Shown piece after piece: positions 26,708 to 34,362 of a DNA stretch of 51,184 nt (the first letter of the stretch is position 1; every line of letters begins with the position of its first letter). The notes beneath the pieces were generated by a model that did not search any database, was not told the origin of the DNA, and saw only the letters and a program-made list of their open reading frames with translations. This stretch comes from Halomonas campaniensis (GTDB lineage: Bacteria; Pseudomonadota; Gammaproteobacteria; Pseudomonadales; Halomonadaceae). Made by a program: the position numbers and the translations under genes. The stretch lies in the NCBI RefSeq assembly GCF_002211105.1, contig NZ_JPUA01000037.1:378623-429806 (forward strand), read 5' to 3'.

Positions 26708-28129
26708 ATGACCACTGCTGACACGCACGCCTCATCAGGCCCGCAGCCTTTTACGCTGCCACGCAAACCTCACTATGTGACCTTGGCGGCGGACTGCGAC
26801 TTCTTTGCCCTGTTTCAAAAAATCGAACGCCGCTTTGATACCTGCTACATGCTGGAGTCCCTGGGCGAAGATAGCCATATGGCGCGCCACTCGATTATTG
26901 GCTTCGACCCCGAGTACACGCTCTACGCCAACGGCAACACGCTGACCATCCAAGAGCGTGACGGCAAAGCCAACCACTACCCAAGCGACAACCCCTACGA
27001 ACTGCTGCGCAGCCTCATCCCGCAGGATATTATTTCCCGCAAGTACGCTGGCGGGCTAAGCGGCTATCTTGGCTATGACGCCATGCAGTACTTCGAGCCA
27101 TCGCTTACGTTAAAAGCCAGCGATGATTTCGATACCTTCCGCTTTGGGCTCTACAAAGATGGCCTGATTCTCGACAAGATGACCGGGGAAGTCACCTACT
27201 TCTACTACGACAACAGCCGCTATGACTTTCTGCAGACGCTGATCAATGCAGACAATGAACCAGCAGGCCCGCTGCAAATCACCGCGCTGGGCGACACCAT
27301 GAGCCAGGCAGAACACGCCGAGGCGGTGGCCAAGGTGAAGCAGGATATTATCGACGGTAAGGTGTTCCAGTGTGAAGTCGGCTTTAAAAAGCGTTTTAGT
27401 ATTAAAGGCGATACCCTGGCGCTGTACGAGCAGCTACGTACCATTAACCCCTCGCCGCAGATGTACTACGTCAAATTTGGTGAACAGAAGCTGATTGGCG
27501 CCAGCCCCGAGCTTCTGTTCCGGCTGCGCCAGGGCGAGATGGAGACTTTCCCTCTGGCAGGTACCACCCTGCGCGGCCAAACGCCCCAGGAGGATACCCA
27601 GCTCGCCCGGGCGCTGCTCAACGACCCTAAAGAGATCGCCGAGCACAACATGATTGTGGATCTGCACCGCAACGATATTGGCCGGGTAGCGCAGTTTGGT
27701 ACGGTGAAAGTGCGCAGCTTGATGGATATCAAACGCTTTAGTCACGTGCAGCATATCTCCAGCGAGATCGTCGGCATTATCGCCGAAGGCGAAGATATGT
27801 TTACCGCGCTGGCCAGCAACTTCCCCGCGGGCACCCTCACCGGCGCACCCAAAATCGAAGCGATGAAAATCATCGACGACCTGGAGACCGACGGGCGCGG
27901 CCCTTACGGCGGCGCGGTGGGCCAATTCTCGTTTAACGGCGACTGTACCTTTGCGATTCCCATTCGTACGGTATTCGTCAACGGCGAGCGCGCTTACGTT
28001 CAAACCTGCGGCGGCAACGTGTATGACAGCAACGCCGAAGATGAATATGAAGAGATTCGCCGCAAGTTTGCCGGCACTCGCAAGGCCTTGACCCCCTTTA
28101 TGAGCACGGAAACGGAGAGCCCCGCATGA
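26708..28129 (+). CDS. trpE: Anthranilate synthase component I
   Basis: A 473-aa chorismate-utilising enzyme. N-terminal feedback region includes CYMLESLGEDSHMARHSIIGFDP, the place of the tryptophan-binding LLES motif. Catalytic core: KVFQCEVGFKKRF, GASPELLFRLRQGEMETFPLAGTTLRG, HNMIVDLHRNDIGRVA, FSHVQHISSEIVG and FPAGTLTGAPKIEAMKIIDDLE. Converts chorismate plus TrpG-derived ammonia to anthranilate. Start ATG at 26708, just 2 nt behind trpR, and its stop overlaps trpG (ATGA). TrpR control argues for tryptophan synthesis and against a para-aminobenzoate role. Confidence 0.93.
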   Translation: MTTADTHASSGPQPFTLPRKPHYVTLAADCDFFALFQKIERRFDTCYMLESLGEDSHMARHSIIGFDPEYTLYANGNTLTIQERDGKANHYPSDNPYELLRSLIPQDIISRKYAGGLSGYLGYDAMQYFEPSLTLKASDDFDTFRFGLYKDGLILDKMTGEVTYFYYDNSRYDFLQTLINADNEPAGPLQITALGDTMSQAEHAEAVAKVKQDIIDGKVFQCEVGFKKRFSIKGDTLALYEQLRTINPSPQMYYVKFGEQKLIGASPELLFRLRQGEMETFPLAGTTLRGQTPQEDTQLARALLNDPKEIAEHNMIVDLHRNDIGRVAQFGTVKVRSLMDIKRFSHVQHISSEIVGIIAEGEDMFTALASNFPAGTLTGAPKIEAMKIIDDLETDGRGPYGGAVGQFSFNGDCTFAIPIRTVFVNGERAYVQTCGGNVYDSNAEDEYEEIRRKFAGTRKALTPFMSTETESPA

Positions 28130-28806
28130 AGGTGCTGATCATCGACAACTACGACTCCTTCACCTATAACCTCTACCAGTTCATAGGTGAGATTCTAACC
28201 ACGGAGAAGAATCGCGGCGGGCTGGCCAATTTCGAGATACTGGTTAAGCGCAATAATCAGATCGATTTCCAGACTATCGAAGCCATGGCCCCGGATCGCA
28301 TTATCATCTCACCTGGCCCCGGCTCGCCGGATGACCCGCGCTACTTTGGCGTGTGCGCAGAAGTAATAGAGAAACTGGGCAAAACCACGCCGCTGCTGGG
28401 CGTTTGCCTGGGCATGCAGGGTATTGTGCACGTGTTTGGCGGCAAGGTAGTGAAGGCGCCGCTGCCGATGCATGGCAAGATCAGCCCGATCAACCACAAT
28501 AACGCCTCGGTGTTTAACGGCGTGCCCGACCAGCTTGAGGTAATGCGCTACCACTCACTAATTGCCGATGCGACCACCCTGCCCGAGTGCCTGGAAGTAA
28601 CCGCCACCGTGGGAGCCCTGGAAGCTGACAATTTCGAGCAGCGCAGCGGCTGGCAGGCACTGGGCGAATTCGAACTGATGGGCGTTAAACATCGGGAGTA
28701 CCCGATTCACGGCATCCAGTTTCACCCGGAATCGTTTGCCACTGAAGGCGGCAAAGAGCTGATCGCTAATTTTCTTTTCGCGCCGGGCAATCACACTAGA
28801 ACGTAG
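28126..28806 (+). CDS. trpG: Anthranilate synthase component II (glutamine amidotransferase)
   Basis: A 226-aa class I glutamine amidotransferase. Motifs: IIDNYDSFTYNLYQFIGEI, IISPGPGSPDDPRYFGV, nucleophile Cys in LLGVCLGMQGIVHVFGGKV (the usual H of GVCLGHQ is M), MRYHSLIAD, and the catalytic His/Glu in HGIQFHPESFATEGGKELIANFL. Supplies ammonia from glutamine to TrpE. Somewhat longer than the typical 190-200 aa because of an insert after residue 22 (TTEKNRGGLANF) and one near residue 165. Its ATG overlaps the trpE stop; trpD and trpC do not follow. Confidence 0.92.
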   Translation: MKVLIIDNYDSFTYNLYQFIGEILTTEKNRGGLANFEILVKRNNQIDFQTIEAMAPDRIIISPGPGSPDDPRYFGVCAEVIEKLGKTTPLLGVCLGMQGIVHVFGGKVVKAPLPMHGKISPINHNNASVFNGVPDQLEVMRYHSLIADATTLPECLEVTATVGALEADNFEQRSGWQALGEFELMGVKHREYPIHGIQFHPESFATEGGKELIANFLFAPGNHTRT

Positions 28807-28816
28807 GCACCCAGCA

Positions 28817-28859
28817 TAGGGTGGCTAAATGAGGTTCAATGAAACCATTAGCCACCCTA
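28817..28859. terminator. Long stem-loop between convergent trpG and DUF1294 genes
   Basis: TAGGGTGGCTAA (28817-28828) and TTAGCCACCCTA (28848-28859) are perfect 12-bp inverted repeats around a 19-nt loop that can itself pair (GGTTC with GAAACC). It starts 10 nt behind the trpG stop and covers the stop of the facing DUF1294 gene. A bidirectional terminator or transcript-protecting hairpin is likely, though neither side has a T-run. Confidence 0.6.
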
Positions 28860-29100
28860 CACAGACCAGATTTACGACAACCGTTAGCCAGAACGTCACT
28901 TGAAAGGCGGTTTTCTGAGTTTTATGCCGCAGCCGCTGTTGGGCCAGGAACGCACCCGGCCAGCCCCCCACTATCCCAAGCAGATGTAGCGACCTTTCAC
29001 TCACCCGACGGCGGTTGTTAATAGCCGCCTTTTTGTCGATAGCGTAAGTGATATAAGCGATAACGCTAATCAAAGCGTAAAAAGCGACGATTGGAATCAC
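28825..29100 (-). CDS. DUF1294 family small membrane protein
   Basis: A 91-aa protein with hydrophobic segments at about 3-20 and 70-89. Between them lies the family's conserved part: YAIDKKAAINNRRRVSERSLHLLGIVGGWPGAFLAQQRLRHKTQKTAFQVTFW. Many family members carry an N-terminal cold-shock domain; this one has only the membrane part. Function of the family is unknown. Its stop lies inside the inverted repeat at 28817-28859. It starts 26 nt behind the rluF stop, so it may be co-transcribed with it. Confidence 0.85.
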   Translation of the reverse strand: MIPIVAFYALISVIAYITYAIDKKAAINNRRRVSERSLHLLGIVGGWPGAFLAQQRLRHKTQKTAFQVTFWLTVVVNLVCVGWLMVSLNLI

Positions 29101-29126
29101 GGTGGAGACTCTTGAAGGGTAAGGCG

Positions 29127-30206
29127 CTATTTGCGTCGCTGAGAAGGTTTGCCGCCCACCGCTGGCTTACCGCGGCCTTTACCCACGGGCTTACCTTTTG
29201 CACTAGGCTTACTTTTAATACCGGGCTTGCCGGGGGCTTTACCGCCCTTGGGGTGCGGTTTACCTGGCGCACTGCCTTTAGGGCCGGTACCTGTTTTTCC
29301 ACTGACTTTTCCGCTGGCGGCTTTTCTACCTTTGGGAAGCGGTTTAGCCCCGGCCGCTTTGGCACCAGCCGCCTTCGCTCCTGCTTTAGCTGGCCGCCCT
29401 TTCGAAGCAGGCGGTTTTGCCTTTCCTGCGCCTGAGCTGTAGTTGGGTCTTTCTGGCTTCGCTTTACTCTTCTTCTCGGGTGCCGCCTCTGAGCGTTCGG
29501 TCAGGGCGATAATAGTCTCGATCTCTTTAGGCGTGAGATCGCGCCAGTCGCCCAGGGCCAAGCCTTTGAGGGGTACATTCATAATGCGCGTGCGAATAAG
29601 CTGGGTAACCTCGTAGCCGAAGTATTCGCACATACGGCGAATTTGCCGATTGAGCCCCTGCACCAGGGTAATAGTGAACACAAAGGTGGACTCTTTTTGT
29701 ACCTTGCAGCGCTTGGTCACCTTGCCAAGAATCGGCACGCCACTCTGCATGCCCTCGATAAACTCGTCGGTGATCGGCTTGTTCACCGTCACCTGGTACT
29801 CTTTTTCGTGGTTGTTATTGGCACGCAGAATTTTATTAACCAGATCGCCGTTATTGGTTAATAAAATCAGCCCCTGGGAGTCTTTATCGAGCCGCCCAAT
29901 GGGGAAAATACGCACGCCATGCTTCACAAACTCAACGATATTATCCTTTTCGCTGGATTCGGTGGTGCTGACAATGCCCACCGGTTTATTCAGCGCAATC
30001 AGCACCAAATCCTCCTCTTCCTGAGGCTCGATCTCCTGACCGTTGACCTTAACCAAGTCTCCCGCCACCACTTGATCACCAGTAGTCGCGCGGCGACCGT
30101 TTATCCACACGTTGCCCTGCTCCACAAAGCGGTCGGCTTCACGGCGAGAGCACATGCCGCTCTCGCTAATATATTTATTGATACGGGTAGATTTTCGAAA
30201 CGACAT
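29127..30206 (-). CDS. rluF: 23S rRNA pseudouridine synthase (RluF type) with long basic tail
   Basis: A 359-aa protein. An S4 RNA-binding domain ([31 protein letters not shown], about 7-55) precedes an RsuA-family catalytic domain with the Asp nucleophile in [11 protein letters not shown] (Asp107) and [17 protein letters not shown] (182-198). The catalytic part resembles RluF, which modifies U2604 of 23S rRNA. Residues from about 240 to 359 are a Lys/Gly/Pro/Ala-rich tail with repeats such as [13 protein letters not shown] and [15 protein letters not shown], predicted disordered and strongly basic, likely to bind RNA. RluF and RluB proteins often have basic tails, but 120 residues is long. 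Confidence 0.88.
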   Translation of the reverse strand: MSFRKSTRINKYISESGMCSRREADRFVEQGNVWINGRRATTGDQVVAGDLVKVNGQEIEPQEEEDLVLIALNKPVGIVSTTESSEKDNIVEFVKHGVRIFPIGRLDKDSQGLILLTNNGDLVNKILRANNNHEKEYQVTVNKPITDEFIEGMQSGVPILGKVTKRCKVQKESTFVFTITLVQGLNRQIRRMCEYFGYEVTQLIRTRIMNVPLKGLALGDWRDLTPKEIETIIALTERSEAAPEKKSKAKPERPNYSSGAGKAKPPASKGRPAKAGAKAAGAKAAGAKPLPKGRKAASGKVSGKTGTGPKGSAPGKPHPKGGKAPGKPGIKSKPSAKGKPVGKGRGKPAVGGKPSQRRK

Positions 30207-30242
30207 AAAACGCCATATGGCTAAAAGAGAGTAAGCAAACAG

Positions 30243-30788
30243 TTAAAAAGAGGAGCCGGGCTCCTTTAAGAAGGCCAACTCCTCATCGGTAGAGGCCCGC
30301 CCCAACAAGGCGTTGCGGTGCGGGTAACGCCCAAAGCGATCGATAATCGCCTTGTGGCGCACTTCAAAGTCGTAGTTCTTCTCTAACCCCGGCTGGTCAA
30401 ACAGCTGCATCGCCAGCTCATGAATGGCCGCGGATTCGCTATGCATATAGGGCATATACAGAAACGCACGCTGCTCGCTGGTTAGTTCTGCGTCTGCCCC
30501 AGCGGCGACGGCCTCTTGCGCTAGCGCCAGCGCTAAAGCATCCGTGGCAAAAGCGCGGGCATCATCGCGGTAAATATTGCGCGAGAACTGATCCAGCACA
30601 ATGATCTCTGCCAGTCGCCCTTCGGCCGTTTTCCGCCATGGGTAACACTCGCACTGTGAAGCCTGCGTATGCAGTGCGCCAAACCGCTGCAAGATCATCC
30701 GATCCATGTCAGGATCTTTTTTAAACCATTGAGCAGGCGTCAACGCCTCAAACCAGAAATCGAGTACCGCTTGAGAATCTGAAGACAT
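30243..30788 (-). CDS. DUF924 family protein
   Basis: A 181-aa all-helical protein of the DUF924 (YcfD-unrelated, TPR-like) family: VLDFWFEALTPAQWFKKDPDMDRMIL, GRLAEIIVLDQFSRNIYRDDARAFATD, FLYMPYMHSESAAIHELAMQLFDQPG and HKAIIDRFGRYPHRNALLGRASTDEELAFL. These segments are the family's hallmark. No catalytic function is established. Soluble, no signal peptide. It lies 32 nt behind ppc and 36 nt before rluF in the same direction, so it is probably co-transcribed with them. Confidence 0.88.
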   Translation of the reverse strand: MSSDSQAVLDFWFEALTPAQWFKKDPDMDRMILQRFGALHTQASQCECYPWRKTAEGRLAEIIVLDQFSRNIYRDDARAFATDALALALAQEAVAAGADAELTSEQRAFLYMPYMHSESAAIHELAMQLFDQPGLEKNYDFEVRHKAIIDRFGRYPHRNALLGRASTDEELAFLKEPGSSF

Positions 30789-30820
30789 TGACGCCTCCTA
30801 GTCATTAAATATGGTTATGT

Positions 30821-33469
30821 CTAGCCGGTATTACGTAATCCCGCCGCAATGCCTGCCATGGTCACCATCAGTGCACGGGAAAGATCGGCGCTAATGGCCC
30901 CATCAGCGTCGCGGTTACGCTGCAGCAGCTCCGCCTGCAGGCCATGGAGCGGATCGATATAGGGGTTGCGTACATCAATCGCCTGGCGAATCAGTGGCGT
31001 ATTCTCCAGCAACTTCTCCTGCTGAAGAATATCCAACACGGCTTCTTCCAAACGCCCAAAGCGTTCACGCAATTTTTTACCCAGCGCCTTCAGCGAGGGC
31101 TCATCGACCAAGCGGTGCTCGTAGTAAGCAGCAATGGCGACATCGGCTTTGGCCAGCAGCATCTCCAGCATGTCCAGGTAAGTGCCGAAGAACGGCCACT
31201 CATTGCGCATCTCTTGCAGCACATCGCGACCGCCGGGCTGCTCTAAACGCCGCGAGAAGGCTTCGCCGCTGCCCAGCCATGCGGGCAGCATCAGGCGAAT
31301 CTGCGTCCAGGCGAAAATCCATGGAATGGCGCGCAGGGTTTCCACCCCGCCATCCTGGCGCCGCTTGGTGGGGCGTGAACCCAAGGGCAGCCTACCCAAG
31401 GCGCCTTCTGGTGTGACCGCGCGGAAATAGGGCACGAAGTCCGGGTCTTCTCGCACCACGCCCACATAGGCACCATGCGCTACCTTGGCGAGTTGATCCA
31501 TCTCCTCACGCCAGTGCGGTTCCGGCGCACGGGGCGGCAATAACGTGGCTTCTAGCACCGCGCAGGCATAGATCTCCATGGAGCGCAGGGCAATATCGGG
31601 CTGGCCAAACTTGAAGCGGATCATCTCGCCCTGCTCGGTCACTCGCAGGCTGCCGTTTACCGAGCCTGGAGGCTGGGAGAGTATCGCCGCGTGGGCCGGG
31701 CCGCCACCACGGCCAACGGTGCCGCCGCGGCCGTGGAACAGGGTTAAATCGACGCCGTGTCGGTTACACACATTCACCAGCGACTCTTGAGCACGGTACT
31801 GGGCCCAGGCAGCGGCTAGCTGGCCGGCATCTTTTGCCGAGTCGGAGTAGCCAATCATGACCTCCTGACGGTCATCGATCAGCGAACGATAGCCCGGTAT
31901 CGCCAGCAGCTGATCCACCACCTCGCCTGCGTGATCCAGGTCGTTAAGGGTTTCAAACAGCGGTGCGATAGGTAGCGTTACCTGCCCCCCGACCTCTTTC
32001 ATCAGCAGTGCCACGGTAAGCACGTCAGAGGGCTCAGCGGCCATGGAAATAATGTAAGTCCCCAGCGCTTCGGAATGCTCCTGGGCGATGACTTTAAACG
32101 TATCCAGCACTTCGCGGGACTCAGCGGAGCACTCCCAGCGGCGCGGAATCAGCGGGCGACGTGAGGCCAGCTCCTCGAGCAAAAATTCCTGCCGTTTGGC
32201 TTCGTCCCACTCCTGGTAGTGGCCCAGGCCCAGAGCGCTGGTCAGCTCTTCAATGACCTGGGCATGGCGGCTGGCTTCCTGACGTAGGTCGAGCTTGGTC
32301 AGCGTCACTCCAAACACCGCAACCCGACGCAGCGTATCCAGCAGCGCGCCGTTGGCGATGGTGTCGAGGCCCACATCACACAGCGAGCGGTAACAGGCGA
32401 GCAGCGGTGAGTAGAGCTGATCGCGGGTTTCAATAATCGGCCCGCCATCGTAGTTACGCCCTTCAAGCTCTGCTTTGGCCCAATCACGGGTTGATTCCAT
32501 TTTAGCCAGCAGCCGCTTCAGCACTTCGCGGTAGGGCTCAGTGACATCGCCCGCCTCGGCTTTGAGCGCACTATTGGCCTTCCACATGGAGAGCTCGGTT
32601 TTGAGCTGTTCAAGGTCGCGCAGATAGAGGTCGGCGGCCATCCAGCGACCTAACAGCAGCACCTCGCGGGTCACTTTAGCCGTTACGTTGGGATTGCCGT
32701 CGCGGTCGCCGCCCATCCAGGAGGCGTAACGTATCGGCGCCGCGTCCAGGGGCAGGCGTTCACCGGCAGTATCCAGCAGCAGGTTATCCAAATCTCTATG
32801 GAAATCTGGCACTGCCTGCCACAGGGAGTTTTCAATTACCGCAAAGCCCCACTTGGCCTCATCCACCGGGGTGGGCCGCTCGTGGCGGATCTCATCGGTA
32901 TGCCACGCCTGGCTGATCAGCTCTTCCAGGCGACCCTGGGCACGGGTGCCACGCTCCGGGTAATCTTCGGAACTCTCAATGGCGGTTAAGCACTCATCGA
33001 TGGCATCATATTTTTGGATCAGGGTGCGGCGGATAACTTCGGTGGGGTGCGCGGTGAGCACTAGCTCAACGCGCATGTTGGCGAGGGTCTCGACCAGTTT
33101 ACGCGGTGAGTTGCCTGCCTGCTCGGCGCGCTGAAGAAGCTCCCCCAGTACCGGCTGGGAGCCGGGCTTGTAGTCCTCTACCCGGCGAAAGCGCGCCCGG
33201 TAGTGCTGCTCGGCAATGTTGGCGAGGTTTAAAAACTGGTTGAATGCCCGGGTGACCGGCAGTAGATCCCGCTCGGGCAGCTCACGCAGGTACTCGATCA
33301 ATTCGCGCTGCTGCAGCGAGTCGCCCTGGCGCCCTCGCTTGGCGTGGGCGCGAATGGTTTCAATTTTATCGACAAATGCCTGGCCCAAATCGTCGGCAAT
33401 GGTTCGCCCCAGGCTGTCGCCCAGAATACGCACGTTATCGCGCAGAGATTCGTGTAGGTCGTGACTCAT
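30821..33469 (-). CDS. ppc: Phosphoenolpyruvate carboxylase
   Basis: An 882-aa PEP carboxylase of normal bacterial length. Motifs: VLTAHPTEVIRRTLIQKY (catalytic His, near 145), GGDRDGNPNVT, GYSDSAKDAGQLAAAW, LFHGRGGTVGRGGGPAH, and the C-terminal AAGLRNTG. Adds bicarbonate to PEP to give oxaloacetate, refilling the citric acid cycle; useful for a cell that makes much aspartate-derived osmolyte, an inference. The start at 33469 is preferred to an ATG six bases upstream because AAGGAGG then lies at 8 nt, not 2. Confidence 0.96.
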   Translation of the reverse strand: MSHDLHESLRDNVRILGDSLGRTIADDLGQAFVDKIETIRAHAKRGRQGDSLQQRELIEYLRELPERDLLPVTRAFNQFLNLANIAEQHYRARFRRVEDYKPGSQPVLGELLQRAEQAGNSPRKLVETLANMRVELVLTAHPTEVIRRTLIQKYDAIDECLTAIESSEDYPERGTRAQGRLEELISQAWHTDEIRHERPTPVDEAKWGFAVIENSLWQAVPDFHRDLDNLLLDTAGERLPLDAAPIRYASWMGGDRDGNPNVTAKVTREVLLLGRWMAADLYLRDLEQLKTELSMWKANSALKAEAGDVTEPYREVLKRLLAKMESTRDWAKAELEGRNYDGGPIIETRDQLYSPLLACYRSLCDVGLDTIANGALLDTLRRVAVFGVTLTKLDLRQEASRHAQVIEELTSALGLGHYQEWDEAKRQEFLLEELASRRPLIPRRWECSAESREVLDTFKVIAQEHSEALGTYIISMAAEPSDVLTVALLMKEVGGQVTLPIAPLFETLNDLDHAGEVVDQLLAIPGYRSLIDDRQEVMIGYSDSAKDAGQLAAAWAQYRAQESLVNVCNRHGVDLTLFHGRGGTVGRGGGPAHAAILSQPPGSVNGSLRVTEQGEMIRFKFGQPDIALRSMEIYACAVLEATLLPPRAPEPHWREEMDQLAKVAHGAYVGVVREDPDFVPYFRAVTPEGALGRLPLGSRPTKRRQDGGVETLRAIPWIFAWTQIRLMLPAWLGSGEAFSRRLEQPGGRDVLQEMRNEWPFFGTYLDMLEMLLAKADVAIAAYYEHRLVDEPSLKALGKKLRERFGRLEEAVLDILQQEKLLENTPLIRQAIDVRNPYIDPLHGLQAELLQRNRDADGAISADLSRALMVTMAGIAAGLRNTG

Positions 33470-33507
33470 TGGCATGGCCTCCTTGCAGGGGTCGCATCAT
33501 TATTAGA

Positions 33508-34362
33508 TCAGGAATGGGTAGATTGTTTTTCTTCTGCTTTGGCTGCCTGCCAGTGTGCTTCCATCTCGTCTAGGGAAGCCTCTGTTAATGGCCGCTGGGC
33601 AGCGCTAAGCTCGCGCTCGACAAAACGAAAACGACACTCGAACTTGGCATTGGTAGCGCGCAGGCACTGTTCGGGGTCGGCATTCAGCGTGCGGGCAAGG
33701 TTGGTGACTGCAAACAGCAGATCGCCGACTTCTTCCTGGGCGTGCTGTTGATCACCGGCGGCAAGCGCCTCTTCTACTTCCGCCAGCTCTTCACGAATTT
33801 TAGCCACCACGCCGCGGGCATCGGGCCAATCGAAGCCTACTCGCGCTGCACGCTTGGACAGCTTGGCAGCGCGGCTAAGGGCAGGCAGCGTGCGCGGCAC
33901 ATCGTCGAGCACAGAGGGCTGCTCTACGGCTCTCTCGGCGCGCTTCCTTTTCTCACGTTCTTCGGCTTTCAATGACTCCCAGCGGCTGTTGACCTGCTGA
34001 GTTTGCACCTCTTCAGCGCTCACGCCTGGCGGGCGCCGGGAAGCCAGCGTGCCCTCCGGAAATACATGCGGATGGCGACGCAGCATTTTAGTGGTAAGCG
34101 TATCAACGATATCGGCAAAGTCGAAGCGCTGCTCTTCCGCGCCGAACTGGGCGTAGTAGACCACTTGAAAGAGCAGATCACCCAGCTCACCAGGCAGTTC
34201 GTCAAAAGCGCGCCTCTCAATGGCATCAGCGACCTCGTAGGCCTCTTCCAGGGTATGGGGCACAATGCTGTCCCAATCCTGCTGGAGATCCCAGGGGCAG
34301 CCCTGCTCCCGGTCGCGCAGCACCTGCATCAGAGTCAGCAGATCATCGATACCATGGCGCAT
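33508..34362 (-). CDS. mazG: Nucleoside triphosphate pyrophosphohydrolase
   Basis: A 284-aa MazG with two tandem MazG domains. The N-terminal one shows LRDREQGCPWDLQQDWDSIVPHTLEEAYEVADAIER and ELGDLLFQVVYYAQFGAEE; the C-terminal one shows VGFDWPDARGVVAKIREELAEVEEAL and EEVGDLLFAVTNLARTL. The metal-binding EExxE/ExxD pattern is kept in both. About 20 residues longer than E. coli MazG because of a charged linker near residues 125-150. Removes aberrant NTPs and affects (p)ppGpp. Its ATG overlaps the relA stop by one base (TAATG), with GGGAGGAG upstream. Confidence 0.93.
   Translation of the reverse strand: MRHGIDDLLTLMQVLRDREQGCPWDLQQDWDSIVPHTLEEAYEVADAIERRAFDELPGELGDLLFQVVYYAQFGAEEQRFDFADIVDTLTTKMLRRHPHVFPEGTLASRRPPGVSAEEVQTQQVNSRWESLKAEEREKRKRAERAVEQPSVLDDVPRTLPALSRAAKLSKRAARVGFDWPDARGVVAKIREELAEVEEALAAGDQQHAQEEVGDLLFAVTNLARTLNADPEQCLRATNAKFECRFRFVERELSAAQRPLTEASLDEMEAHWQAAKAEEKQSTHS

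Noticed and set aside
27434..28003. A 189-codon open frame antisense to trpE
   Set aside because: Lies wholly inside the conserved catalytic part of trpE and shows no protein family features.
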